A stretch of 64,000 nucleotides of DNA from Anniella stebbinsi (Eukaryota; Chordata; Lepidosauria; Squamata; Anniellidae). A model generated the notes under the pieces. It saw only the letters and a program-made list of their open reading frames with translations. It was not told the origin of the DNA and made no database searches. How positions within the stretch are numbered: the first letter of the stretch is position 1; the number at the start of each line of letters is the position of its first letter. The stretch spans positions 75,527,763 through 75,591,762 of the forward strand of contig JARDYH010000007.1 in NCBI GenBank assembly GCA_029215795.1, read 5' to 3'. Both the position numbers and the translations under genes were made by a program. Positions 20,701-45,815 of the stretch are shown here, one piece after another.

Positions 20701-23633
20701 TACACCCAATATATTTTCAGATAGAGAAAACCTCACTGACAAAGAGAATTATCAAACTTACAGAAGGACAGGTCCTGCTGAAAAAGAATCAACGTGGCTT
20801 CTACAAAAGGATGTCCTGCCTCACTAACCTTTTCATGTTCTTTAGAGTGTCAATAAATACGTGGCCAGGAGTGATACAGTAGTCACTGGGGAACATGAGT
20901 GAGAGGTTGCTATTACATTCATCCTACTTGTAGGCATCCCAAGGCTGGCCGCTGTGTGAACAGAATGCTGGACTAGATAATCCTTTTGTCTGATCCAGCA
21001 TGGCTTTCTTATGTTCTTATGACTAAGAGCCAATTCAAACTTTAGAAAAAATAAATGGCACAATCCCCACAGGATAAAATTACTTCAGAATGCAGTGGCA
21101 GAGCAGCATGTGTTTGTGCTCATTTAAAATAAGGATTCCCTGCATTTGGAAAACTAGCACCTCAGGAAGCAGCGATGAAATTTTTTATCTGGGAGTGCAT
21201 TCAAACACATAATGCTTCTGACCTGCATGCTAAAGAACTACAGCTCTATGAGGACTCACCATATATTTTTTTTATCCTGAATGTCTGAATTTGCTTTTAG
21301 AAGCCTGAGATCAAAAGAGTTTGTCTGTTGTGGGAATCCATTTGTAGGGCAAAAGGCAGAAAGCGTAACTCTTTATACAGAAAGGACCACTCATAAATAG
21401 CTGAAAGTAGCAGATAGTAGCTGGCCAAGTATTAGTGGGGGCTAGGCGGTCAATTCATGCAACGCCTATAAGGTTGCCAGTGTGTTTCTCAGCTCAATTT
21501 AAAGTGCTTTAGAACCTACGAGGGATGAGCAACTTGTGGTCCTTCAGATGTTTTGGCCTACAACTTCCATTGGCATTAACCACCATAGCCGATGCTGAGG
21601 GATCATGGAAGTTGTAGACCAAAACATCTGGAGGGCCACAAGTTGCCCACTCCTGCATAAAAAGTTTGGGTCCAAGTTATTTTAAGGACAACCTTCACCT
21701 ATATTAACCTTTAAGATTTGCAACGGAGGCCCTTAGTTGCTTAATTTTAAGGGATGTTAGGGTGGTGGGTATCAGGGAGAGGGCCTTTTCCGCAGTGGCT
21801 GCACACCGTTGGAATTCATTGCCTTCTGGGGTCAGTCAGATCCCATCATTACCAGGGTTTTAGGGAAAAAAGGCATTTGTTTTCTCAGACTTTTTCTTGA
21901 GGTGTTTTATTGAACTGTTGTATTAGGTACTATTATTTTCTGGGCTGGATGGTTATTTTATTATAATCACTGGCTTTTTAAATTACTTTTTGAAGGTTAT
22001 TGTTGTATTTAATTTTACTATGTAAACTAGGGGTGGGCAGTGGCTAGATTGGGATTGATTGATCTCTAGGTGATTTGCAGTGGATTAGTCAAATTTTGTT
22101 TTATTTCCCAATTGTTTAACACCTGCAACAACAAAAAGGTTGTTTTGGGGAATACTTTAACTAAGCCGTTGAACCCAAGAAAGCTTGTGGCGGGCAGGCG
22201 GGGGGGAACCAAGGGCGAAGTATTGAGTGAAAAGACTGTGAATTCAGTTCTGGTGCTAAAAATGATTTCTTAGGTGAGCATATGCTGAGAGGCTTTCCTG
22301 TTCCTTCATTCTAAGGGTATTCCTACTCTCCGCCCCATACCACCATTTTGCACCTGGCATTGCTTGGACCTTGGAGTTCTAGTAAAAAACAAAGTAGATC
22401 CCAGAAGCCTGAAATCTACCCCCATGCCCCGGCATAAGCCTCCTTAACAGGGTTTTCCCCTTAAAGGTGGCCTAAAAATATCTTAAAATAAACAGTGTGT
22501 TATCTATAGAGGAGGATCCAACAGCCCAAAGCAATGAAGGTCTTAGGTCAAGTGAGCATCAAGATGTAGAGAGAGATGAGGCTACTCACTGCCCCCAGGT
22601 GGTATCATTGACGTTGACGCCTCTTGCATGGAGGACATTCCTCTAGGACAAGTGTCTGATCTGTGCAAGGCTGAGGTTTATGTTTGGGTTGCTTAACTGA
22701 GGCAGCAAAGAAGGATTTCATGATAGGCACAGAGATTGTGATAAAGAGGGATAAGACAGCAGATCTTGTGAGACATCTAGACAGCCTTCTCAGCAGATCT
22801 GGAGAAGAGCCAGTGCTTGAGATATATATGGGGTACCAAGGATATAAGGAAGTACAGGTCAAAGGCACTGGAAGCTAAAGGCCCAATAAAATACTCAAAT
22901 TAAGGAAATATGTCAAAATCAAAAGAACGGACAAGGCATATTCTACAAAGGACGCCAGCCCCACCTGAGGTATCCTTCAGCAGGAACTCTGTTGACACAA
23001 ACCCAGGCAAAATGAACAAGGAGGCTTACCCAGCTCAGGTGATATTTCATCTTCCGATTCCTCTTCCTTCACCTGAACTGGGATGACTTGGATCTCACCA
23101 AAGGCATCCTGGGATTCTGCCTGGGCGTAGCTGAATTCATCAGTCCCTTGGCTTTCAGAGGCAGCAGTCTGTGACAACCAGTGCCCAGAGGCATGGGATC
23201 CCCAACGCTCAGAGATGCCAGATTGGGTCCCCCAGGGCTCAGAGATGGAGAGGCCTTCCTGTCTGTCTGCAGTGACACCGGGCCCCTCACCAACCTCCGA
23301 GGGAAAGCCTGGCCTGCAGTTTATATATTGTGTCATTATCTGGTCAATCTCGTCATAGAATGGACACTTGATAGGTGGCCGTCCCACCGAGTTATTTTCT
23401 TTAGCTTTGCGGTATGCCACTTTCAGACCTTTCATTTTCTCTCGGCACTGGTCCCCAGTTCGGTAAATGCCCATTTCCGCAAGGCGCTGAGAAATGCCAT
23501 CATAGACTGCACGGTTCCTCCCATGGGAGCTAAGATCATGAGTGACTGCTGCCTCGGTCCACAGGGCAAGGAGCACCTTTATGTGTTCTGCTGGCCAGCT
23601 AGCTGCCCGCTCTTGTGGTCTATCACGCCTCAT
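14667..23633 (-). CDS. Myb/SANT-like, coiled-coil and SCAN domain protein (7-exon model)
   Basis: Spliced model on the minus strand, coding exons 23633-23030, 20645-19528, 18894-18777, 17600-16968, 15954-15794, 15240-15189 and 14752-14667. Lengths sum to 2772 nt, 923 residues plus stop, and every junction agrees in phase (1, 0, 1, 1, 0, 1). Residues 11-101 are a Myb/SANT-like DNA-binding domain of the Harbinger/MSANTD type. VKEE at 188-191 fits a SUMO site. Residues about 250-315 are a charged coiled coil, and 477-566 a SCAN dimerisation domain. Residues 575-824 are basic then disordered, and about 805-824 a short coiled coil. No C2H2 fingers are present, although SCAN proteins usually have them. 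Human ZSCAN20 and ZSCAN29 also combine SCAN with Myb/SANT-like domains, but in the order SCAN first and with fingers. The role is probably sequence-specific DNA binding in the nucleus; targets are unknown. The sixth exon is the weakest link. Confidence 0.6.
15189..15240 (-). CDS. Weak candidate 52-nt exon of the Myb/SANT-SCAN gene
   Basis: Chosen because an exon entering in phase 0 and leaving in phase 1 is needed between 15794 and 14752. This segment (17 residues starting [10 protein letters not shown]) fits exactly and has donor GCTT|GTGAGC. Its acceptor (GGGAAAATGCAG) lacks a pyrimidine tract, so the call is tentative. Confidence 0.25.
15794..15954 (-). CDS. Internal exon of the Myb/SANT-SCAN gene
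   Basis: Bounded by acceptor TTGTGCAG and donor AAC|GTAAGT. Enters in phase 1 after the exon ending at 16968 and encodes 53 residues ([18 protein letters not shown], a predicted helix, then a serine-rich stretch). The phase match supports it. Confidence 0.6.
15955..16967. other. Intron of the Myb/SANT-SCAN gene
   Basis: Pyrimidine-rich plus-strand text at 16170-16330 and AT-rich sequence near 16480-16520. No exon or named repeat is recognised. Confidence 0.4.
16968..17600 (-). CDS. Large internal exon: basic, disordered region and short coiled coil
   Basis: Acceptor TCTCCATCTTCAG and donor CAAG|GTAACT bound 633 open nt. Entered in phase 1 it encodes an arginine/lysine-rich start ([15 protein letters not shown]), a long low-complexity acidic and serine-rich segment, and a helical heptad-like end ([19 protein letters not shown]). 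An unbroken frame over 630 nt together with both splice sites makes this a confident exon, although the sequence family is not recognised. Confidence 0.75.
17645..18776. other. Intron with a CR1 fragment
   Basis: A possible CORE-SINE head lies at 17655-17720. 17840-18075 is a minus-orientation CR1 3' end (AAGACCAAGGGTCCATCTAG, GTTCACACAGTGGCCAACCAG). The remainder to 18776 shows nothing recognisable. Confidence 0.5.
18777..18894 (-). CDS. Internal exon of the Myb/SANT-SCAN gene
   Basis: Acceptor TCTTATTGTTCCAG and donor CTTG|GTAAGG bound 118 nt that continue the SCAN exon in phase 0 and leave in phase 1. It encodes 39 acidic and polar residues ([20 protein letters not shown] and onward), typical of the linker that follows SCAN domains. 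Confidence 0.7.
19528..20645 (-). CDS. Coiled-coil plus SCAN exon
   Basis: Acceptor TTTCATTATAG and donor CAG|GTAAGA bound 1118 open nt, entered in phase 1 and left in phase 0. The exon encodes 373 residues. Its residues about 50-115 are a charged coiled coil ([40 protein letters not shown]) like the helix that follows Myb/SANT domains in transposase-derived proteins. Its residues 276-365 are a SCAN domain ([65 protein letters not shown]). An internal ATG ([10 protein letters not shown]) could start a SCAN-only isoform. Confidence 0.85.
20646..22587. other. Intron with CR1, MITE and L2 fragments
   Basis: 20940-21025 is a CR1 3' end (GAACAGAATGCTGGACTAGA, CAGCATGGCTTTCTTATGTT). 21524-21656 is a nearly complete palindromic hAT-like MITE. 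21725-22035 is an L2-type LINE 3' end (GAGAGGGCCTTTTCCGCAGTGG, split from a longer match). No coding exon seen. Confidence 0.55.
22588..22696 (-). CDS. Alternative exon with in-frame stop in the Myb/SANT-SCAN gene
   Basis: Acceptor CTTTGCTGCCTCAG ends at 22697 and a strong donor (GGCA|GTGAGT) follows the segment. Entered in phase 1 from the Myb/SANT exon it gives 29 further residues containing CPPC and a basic tail (CKRRQRQ), then TGA at 22605-22607. Inclusion would make a short Myb/SANT protein without SCAN. An ATG just after the stop (at about 22608-22606) is open into the SCAN exon, in phase with its acceptor. The segment may therefore be an alternative terminal exon or a switch exon. Confidence 0.45.
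23030..23633 (-). CDS. First coding exon: Myb/SANT-like DNA-binding domain
   Basis: Starts at ATG (23631-23633), 42 nt after an acceptor (GGACTCCTGTAG ending at 23676). It encodes 201 residues and ends at donor CTGG|GTAAGC in phase 1. Residues 11-101 match the Myb_DNA-bind_4 (MSANTD, Harbinger-associated) pattern: W13 and W25 in helix 1, [16 protein letters not shown], then [18 protein letters not shown] and the [15 protein letters not shown] end. The C-terminal third is acidic with a VKEE sumoylation-like motif. An upstream GTG in the same frame is less likely as start. Confidence 0.85.
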
Positions 23634-23699
23634 CGTTATCAAGGAAAACCGATGTATATGCACCCGAAGTCAGGCCTACAGGAGTCCAAGCACTAGCGA

Positions 23700-26600
23700 C
23701 TCAGACACAAGGAAAGGAAATTTAAATGCGATGAATTTCAGGGTTCCCAGTCTCCATGTAGGGAATGCTTCATAGGTGATGCATGACCCACCTCCATATG
23801 TCATTCACACAGAAGGTGTAGATTACGCAGCCTCCAAACCCAGGAATCTGAACTCAGAGCAGCCACAATAGCTACATTTTTCCACTCATACCATATGTAG
23901 AGGATTCAATACAGGGCAGGTCACCAGCTCAAGAAAATGCAATCAAAGTACTGCTTCTCCTGTGGGAAGGAAGCTCAGTTTACAAAAACCAGTGTTTAAT
24001 CCAGTAAACCAGACTTTGGGCCTGAATTTACACCCAGTTACAGGAAAGTGGAACCACATATGCAAACATTAAATGTAAACTAACTTGCATGATCTCCCTC
24101 ATTAAAATGGGAAAAGATATGGATCCATGCTAGAAAAATCTTGGCTGCCTAGATGCATAAAAATATGATGCAGATGGTATGAATTGTGGCTAAATATTTG
24201 TATCCCATCCTTCTTCCAAGAGGTATAAGGCAGCTAACATGGAAATTTTCACCCTTTTGCCTTACAACAACAGTGTGAGGTAGGTTATGCTGAGTGTGTG
24301 TGACTGGCCCAGTCAACTTCAGAGATTAGAACTCTGACTCTATTCACTGCTCCAGAAGTCTTCAACCCGTTTAGCCCCACAAACTCACCTTTACGCCCAA
24401 CTTGAAATACAAAATTCACTATTAAAAAAACTTTCTATAGGCTGCAAGAAAAGGCCAATGTGATTTTAGACTGCATTAACAGAATCAGTTTCCCATTCAC
24501 AAGAATTATTAATTCCACTTTATTCTAGACTTTATTTGGAGTACTGTATCCAGTTTTTAAGAAAGATGTAGACACACTGAAATGGATTCAGAGGATGGCA
24601 ACAAAAATGGTCAGAAGTATGGAAAACAAGTCATATGAAGAAAGACTGAAGGAACTAGGTATGTTTAGCCTGTACAAGAGAAGAGGACTGAGGAAGTTCA
24701 TGATAGCATTCCTCAAATACCTGAAAGGCAGATAACACAGAAGCTCCTTGATTATTATGGCTAACCAGCTGCTCTATATAACTTGATTCTTCGAAGAAAC
24801 TCATTATTAATTTACACTGCCACATCAATGCACTTGGCACTTTAGATTTCAATAAGGAAAAAAAACAGGTCCCTGTCCCCAAGGAGTTTACAATCTAAAT
24901 TTAATAATGGAGAAAACAACAGAGGAAGAGAAAAAAAAAGACAAGGATATTAACAGATGAGTGTGAGCAAATGCAGCTACAAGTTCTTAAGCTCATGGTT
25001 AGGGATAAGGATTAAGTAGATACAGCAAAGGCCACACCAAAAGGGAGAGATTTGAAGGAATGGACTTTTTTCCAGGAAGAGAAGGAAACAACGGACAATG
25101 AGCATGCCCATTTCAGGAAGCAAGAGGGTTTAAGACAGCTGAGGGTGGCAAAACTGGAGAAGCGAAGGTCATAGACAGAGCTATTATGAGAAATAAGGGC
25201 AGATAAATTCTTCCAGTAGGTATGTCATCTATATAAGTTGCAATCCTATAGGCACTTACCTGAGAGTAAGCCCCATTGAACTCAATGGGACACTCCTCAG
25301 TAGATATGTACAAGATTGCACTGACACAATCTTTAATTATCTGGAAGCCTTATGGCAACAACTGCCACTTAGAATTTAGAGCAAAAATATCCCAAATTCA
25401 TCAAACTCCAATTATGTGAATATAACAAATTATCCACATTTTAAAGATTAAAATATTGGGGTGGAGAGGGAAAGGCTGGGAAAATGTATGTGTGGGGCAG
25501 GGAGAATAAACTGAAAAGAAACGAGAGAAAAAACGGCCAATGCTTTATTTACATAGTGGCCCAGTTTGGACATAATGCTAAACCAGCCTTTCTCAGCCTG
25601 GGTGCTCTCCAGATGTTTTACTACAAACCCCATCATCCCCACCCATGAGAGTTATAGTTCGAAACATTTTGGGAAGGCTATGCTAAACCATAACTGAGCT
25701 TTACCCCCTCCCTTCTCTACCTCCTCCTCCTCCAGAGGAGGAGATTTAAAGCATCCACTTCCAGGGTTAAGCTATCCACAGTTTGTTCTCAAGTGCAAAC
25801 TGGGAGCAGCAGTTAATTTAAACAAGCCAGAATCAGAAACTGCAGTTTGTTTGTTCCAGTAAACCATAACTTAAATTAATGAGTTTGTCCTTGTCAGATG
25901 TAACTTAGAAGTTTAAACCTAATCTTTTTCACTGGTATACACTGGAGGAGGGAAGAATACTCAACCAGGCTCATTCACATAGCACTAAACCATGGCTGGT
26001 ATTATGTTTGAACTGTGCCAGTGACAAACACCATGTACAATTAGCATATGCAGATTTTGCATTAATTTCTTTAGAAGAGAGCCTCCTGTATTGATTTTTC
26101 TTTAAATGTGTAAAGCATGAATTGTGTGGCTGAATTGGAACAGAAATTCTTAACATTTATATAGTTCTACAGTATTCACAAATCACTTTGTAAACATTAT
26201 CTCAGTAATCCTTACAATAATCCTAAAACGTAACTAGTATTTTATCCCCATAATGGTTTTCAATGCTCTAGATTTGATTCAGGTCTAAGGGTGCTTATAC
26301 ATTTGAGGCTTAAATCAATTTTATTGTTACTTAAATCAGACTGCAGTGTAAACATTTGCAAATGGCCAAGATCATTGTCTGAAGGCACATGGTGCAATTC
26401 AAACCAAGACCTACCCAATAAAAAGATTCACTGGGAAATGGCCAGGAAACCAGACAAATGTGTCTCATTAAAAGATGGGGAATTGTCCAACAACACTTCC
26501 ACCTTCACCCCCAAATCAAATAAAAGCCATATAGGTAAGCTATTCCAAGCTCTTTAAAGAAAGAACAAGGTATCAATGTATTCAGTAATAAAGCCTAAAG

Positions 26601-27570
26601 CTGCAAAAATATTCTGTTCACTTAAAATTGGATCTCATCTATGTTCTATTCCACATTAAAAAAATTAACCTGTGACACAAACTGCATCTCAAAAATGCTT
26701 TTTACAGGCCAATCGTATACACATCTACTTATACGCAAATCCCACTAATTTCCACAGGGCTTATTTCCAAATAAGTATGCCTAGAATTTCAGCCAAGAAG
26801 CAAAATCTTATTGCATGTTTACTCAGCAGGAAATCTAAGTTGTTAAGAGTGGTGTTGTTGCATCCTTATAGCACACTTCCACCCCCATACACTTCCTGAG
26901 AAGTCCTACTGTGTCATGGGGGTTACCCCCAAGTATGCAGTAATAAGATTGAAGCCATACACCCTAATCCTCTTACATGTATATTCAGAAGTAAATTTGA
27001 TTGTGTTCTATAGGGTTCACTCCCAAATATACAGCCTTTTTTAGTCTATAACTGATATTTTTATAGAACATTTACAATTAAATGGCTTAAGTAGGACCTC
27101 AATCCCTAATGAAAATAAAAAATACATGGTTTACAATATATAAGAGGAGCGTGTGCAGGTGTATGCCATTTTGTGGGCTTGCACATATTATGTGTGAACA
27201 TGTGGACACACAAGTGTTTAGTGTTGGACTAGGACAGGGGAGATGCATCCCCAAATCTCCACTTAGCCACAAAGCTCACTGGTAGACCTTGGGCCAATCC
27301 CTATCTCTCAGCCTAACCAACCTCACAGGGTTGTTGTGGGGATGAAATTGTATGCATGAAGAACCCTGTATGTTGCCTTGAATCTCCTCAAAAGAAAGGC
27401 TGGATATAGATGTGAATACATGAAATAAAGCAAATAAGCTTGCAGAAAGAAAGGTCATATATAATTTTAAAACATTTTAAAAAAAGAAGCAGCAGCTAGG
27501 GTTCCCAAATTTTGGTTCAATAGTCCCTTTAACAATAGTTTGATGTGCAGGAATGAGCAGAACGTCAAAC
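23700..27570. other. First intron of the Myb/SANT-SCAN gene
   Basis: Contains a reversed CORE-SINE (24190-24370), a CR1 3' fragment in plus orientation (24460-24735, with TTTGGAGTACTGTATCCAG and AAAGACTGAAGGAACTAGG), a MITE copy (25580-25680) and a plus CORE-SINE (27215-27445). Several SINE-like short matches with the TAAGTAGATATG style occur around 25240-25310 and 26700-27030. No exon was recognised. Confidence 0.5.
27215..27445 (+). mobile_element. MIR-like CORE-SINE
   Basis: Shows TTAGCCACAAAGCTCACTGG, GACCTTGGGCCAATCC, the CACAGGGTTGTTGTGGGGAT core and a 3' end AAAGGCTGGATATAGATGTG with a short AATAAAG tail. Confidence 0.65.
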
Positions 27571-28250
27571 GTTTTAGCTCCAGCCACGAAAAGCTTCACC
27601 TGGCTCCTTTCTGCAGATCAAACCTCGGTTAAAGACGCAGGAGCAGGCCGAGCTCTCCTCCTCCTCCTTCCTCTTTGTCCCCTGACGACTTGGCAACCTT
27701 AACACGAGCCCTTTAAACAGGAGCGTTTCTCTGCCCTTAAAGCGCCCGTGTCTGTGTAAATGCGGGCACTGAAAGGTGAGGAGAAACTGGAAGTGATGCT
27801 CTTGGATGAAGGGCAAATGGGTACCATTCTCTACCCAGGGAAGAAGCCCGTTAAGGCCGGGCAGTCCTTCCTCCCTCCCTCGCCCCACAAGCCCGAAGGC
27901 CCGTCGCCGCCTCCCTCGCCCACCCCTCACACCTCCCTGAGGTAAAAGTTACCTCAAGCGGCCTCCTTTCCTGCCGCCCCCCACCGCCCGGGAGGCCAAT
28001 CCCCTCCCCCACCCCCCCTCCGGGGCACCAAAAACCACCTCCCTACCTACCTGCTGTTAAAGAACCACCCTATGAGGGAGGAGCCGCTCCGGCTCGGAAC
28101 CCGCCCACCGCAGCCAATGGGAGAGCCGGATGAGCTCGACTGGGAGGGAGTCATTGGCTCGTCAGCTTGGCAGTCATAAGAAACGTGGGGCGGGGTCTCC
28201 GGGTGGCATTCGCTCCCGGCTACCCGTCCTCGTCAAATAGAACCGGTGGT
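27570..28250 (-). promoter_or_regulatory. CpG island, promoter and first exon of the Myb/SANT-SCAN gene (putative)
   Basis: GC-rich and CpG-rich block, distinct from both flanks. On the minus strand a strong donor (TTAACAGCAG|GTAGGT) ends at 28051 and could splice to the acceptor at 23676. A CCAAT box lies at 28116-28120 on the plus strand, and one on the minus strand near 28152-28156 (ATTGG on plus), consistent with a minus-strand or bidirectional promoter. Transcription start is not visible. Confidence 0.55.
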
Positions 28251-29025
28251 GGGAGTGGTTGAGTGCCCTTGTCAATCAGAGGGGCTGGGAGCAAGGCTTC
28301 GCTTGGTTTGCATGCCAGTCAGACAAAAAGGCGGGACTAGAGTGAGTCTCTTTTCCTCCACTTATGTTAGAGGGCATAATAGAGATAGGAAAAGGGTAGA
28401 GCGGCACACAACTGATTTGATGGTTCCAGTTTTTTGTTTTGTTTTTACTCTTCCAAAGCTGCTCATAAAAACAAACAAACAAATAAATTCAGGATTTTAC
28501 TGTTTCTCAGGAGGTACCCTCCCCTTCCCACAAAACACAAAAGGTAGCAGTGATGACAGGAATTGATGTGTGTTTTATAATTCACATCTTATTTGGTGTG
28601 TGTTTTTTAGGGTTTTAAACATTGAAGGGTACAACAATATGCATGTAGGACTTTTTTTTCCCTGTCTAAACATCTCCCAACGTTCCCTAGCATGAATGCC
28701 TAGGGAATGCTGGAGGCTGTAGGTGTTTTTACTACCTAAATATGCGTAGGACTGTGCCCTAATACCGTATCTATATGCGAGTAGATACATCTGAATAACC
28801 TTGGGGAGTCGGGGCGGGGAATGCAGCAGAAGCCAGCAGAGCACTTCTATCACCCCCTCCCCCCCCCCCCCCCCCATTCCCAAATACTCAAAACTCGCAT
28901 TGATTGGATCCTCTCCTCCTATAATGCAAATACCAGGCTGGGCTATGACTTCCAGAATATATACACAAAACCTGTATGTTTGTGTATATATTGTACTCAC
29001 CCACCGTATAGTGTGGTCCATATAT
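28251..29025. other. Intergenic between the two CpG islands
   Basis: No exon seen. A 16-base C run occupies 28860-28875, flanked by CCCCTCC. An AT-rich TATATA stretch lies at 28960-29025. Open frames here are made by low-complexity sequence. Confidence 0.4.
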
Positions 29026-29344
29026 TAGGCTGACCATATGAAAAGGAGGACAGGGCTCATGTAACTTTAACAGTTGTAGAGAAAAGGGAATTTAGCCGGT
29101 GTCATTTGTATGCAATTAGTTCCTGGTGAAATTCCCTCTTCATCACAACAGTTAAAGTTGCAGGCACTATACTAGAGTGACCAGATACAAAAGAAGGCAG
29201 GGCCCCTGCAACTTTAACTATTGTGATGAAGAGGGAATTTCACCAGGAACTAATTGCATACAAATGACACTGGCTGAAATTCCCTTTTCTCTACAACTGT
29301 TAAAGTTATATGAGCCCTGTCCTCCTTTTCATATGGTCAACTTA
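29026..29344. mobile_element. Nested-palindrome hAT-like MITE, copy 2
   Basis: Ends TAGGCTGACCATATGAAAAG and its complement. The flanks are CCATATAT and CCATATAC, a 7 of 8 match to an 8-bp target duplication, which points to the hAT superfamily. Confidence 0.8.
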
Positions 29345-29551
29345 CCATATACTCCCAGAAGAATGTGCGTGTATATGCATGCATATATGTATGTGTGTTT
29401 ATACACACGCATACACCATTGGGACTTCTTCTCAGCAGGTTTTGGAGGCAAACAGGAAGATGGTGGGTCAAAGAGAAGAGGATAGAGAATTGATTGTGGG
29501 AGCTCTAGCAGCAAGCGGTTTGAATTCTCATTGAACCACGTTCAATATAAC

Positions 29552-29805
29552 TAGGGTGACCATATGGAAAGGAGGACAAGGCTCCTGTATCTTTAACAGT
29601 GGTATAGAAAAGGGAATTTCAGCAGGTGTCATTTGTATGCATGCAGCACCTGGTGAAATTCCCTCTCCATCCCAACAGTTAAGGCTGCACTAAGCAGGGC
29701 TCCTGCAGCTTCAACTGTTGGGATGAAGAGGGAATTTCATCAGGTGCTGCATGCATACTGTTAAAGATACAGGAGCCTTGTCCTCCTTTCCATATGGTCA
29801 CCCTA
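29552..29805. mobile_element. Nested-palindrome hAT-like MITE, copy 3
   Basis: Ends TAGGGTGACCATATGGAAAG and its complement. Flanks AATATAAC and ATATAAAC resemble an 8-bp duplication with one change. This copy has the GCATGCAGCACCTGGTG subfamily centre and an internal deletion in its second half. It lies about 135 bp upstream of the PSMC4 promoter. Confidence 0.75.
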
Positions 29806-29939
29806 ATATAAACTCGTGTGGGCAATAAAAAATATATGTTCAAGTTGTTAGGAAGGAGGCAACGGTGTTTGTCCAGATGGAAAGAATGACGGTATAGACA
29901 CGTGTACACACACACAGACGTACACAGAGAGAGCGAGAC

Positions 29940-30036
29940 TACGACTACAGCTCCCATGATCCTCTGCGGCAGTTTCCGGGAGCTTCTCCCGGAAGCGCGA
30001 CGAAAAGTCGCCCGGCCTCGGCTTGGAGCGGTAAAG
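29940..30036 (+). promoter_or_regulatory. PSMC4 promoter: ZNF143/SBS-like and ETS-like sites
   Basis: Just upstream of the PSMC4 start, ACTACAGCTCCCATGATCC at 29944-29962 matches the SBS/ZNF143 pattern ACTACAnnTCCCA. At 29974-29994 a perfect inverted repeat has 9-bp arms TTCCGGGAG and CTCCCGGAA around a CTT spacer, giving two opposed GGAA ETS-like cores. There is no TATA box; the CpG island extends to about 30330. This is the usual make-up of a housekeeping promoter. The start site was not mapped. Confidence 0.6.
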
Positions 30037-45650
<15,614 letters not shown>

Positions 45651-45815
45651 AGCTGGGGGGGGGGAGGGGGTTGGAGGGGGAGAATGCGGCGGAGGCTGGG
45701 CGGGTCGTCTTGGTCCGTACTTATGGGCAGGGGGTGGGATGCGTTTGTGTGGGGGTGGGGGGGTGGTACTGGCAAGTGAGATTTATCCTGTGAATAAATA
45801 ATTGCCCAGGATTTT
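45651..45815 (+). promoter_or_regulatory. PSMC4: PSMC4 3' UTR: G-rich segment and two poly(A) signals
   Basis: AATAAA at 45646-45651 overlaps the stop codon, and a second AATAAA lies at 45793-45798. Between them 45655-45770 is strongly G-rich with many runs of three or more G, able in principle to form G-quadruplexes. The second signal is the more likely main site. Confidence 0.6.

Noticed and set aside
29182..29485. Short frames over the palindromic elements (also 44651-44953 and 51077-51262)
   Set aside because: Identical peptide pieces recur only because the same MITE recurs; not genes.
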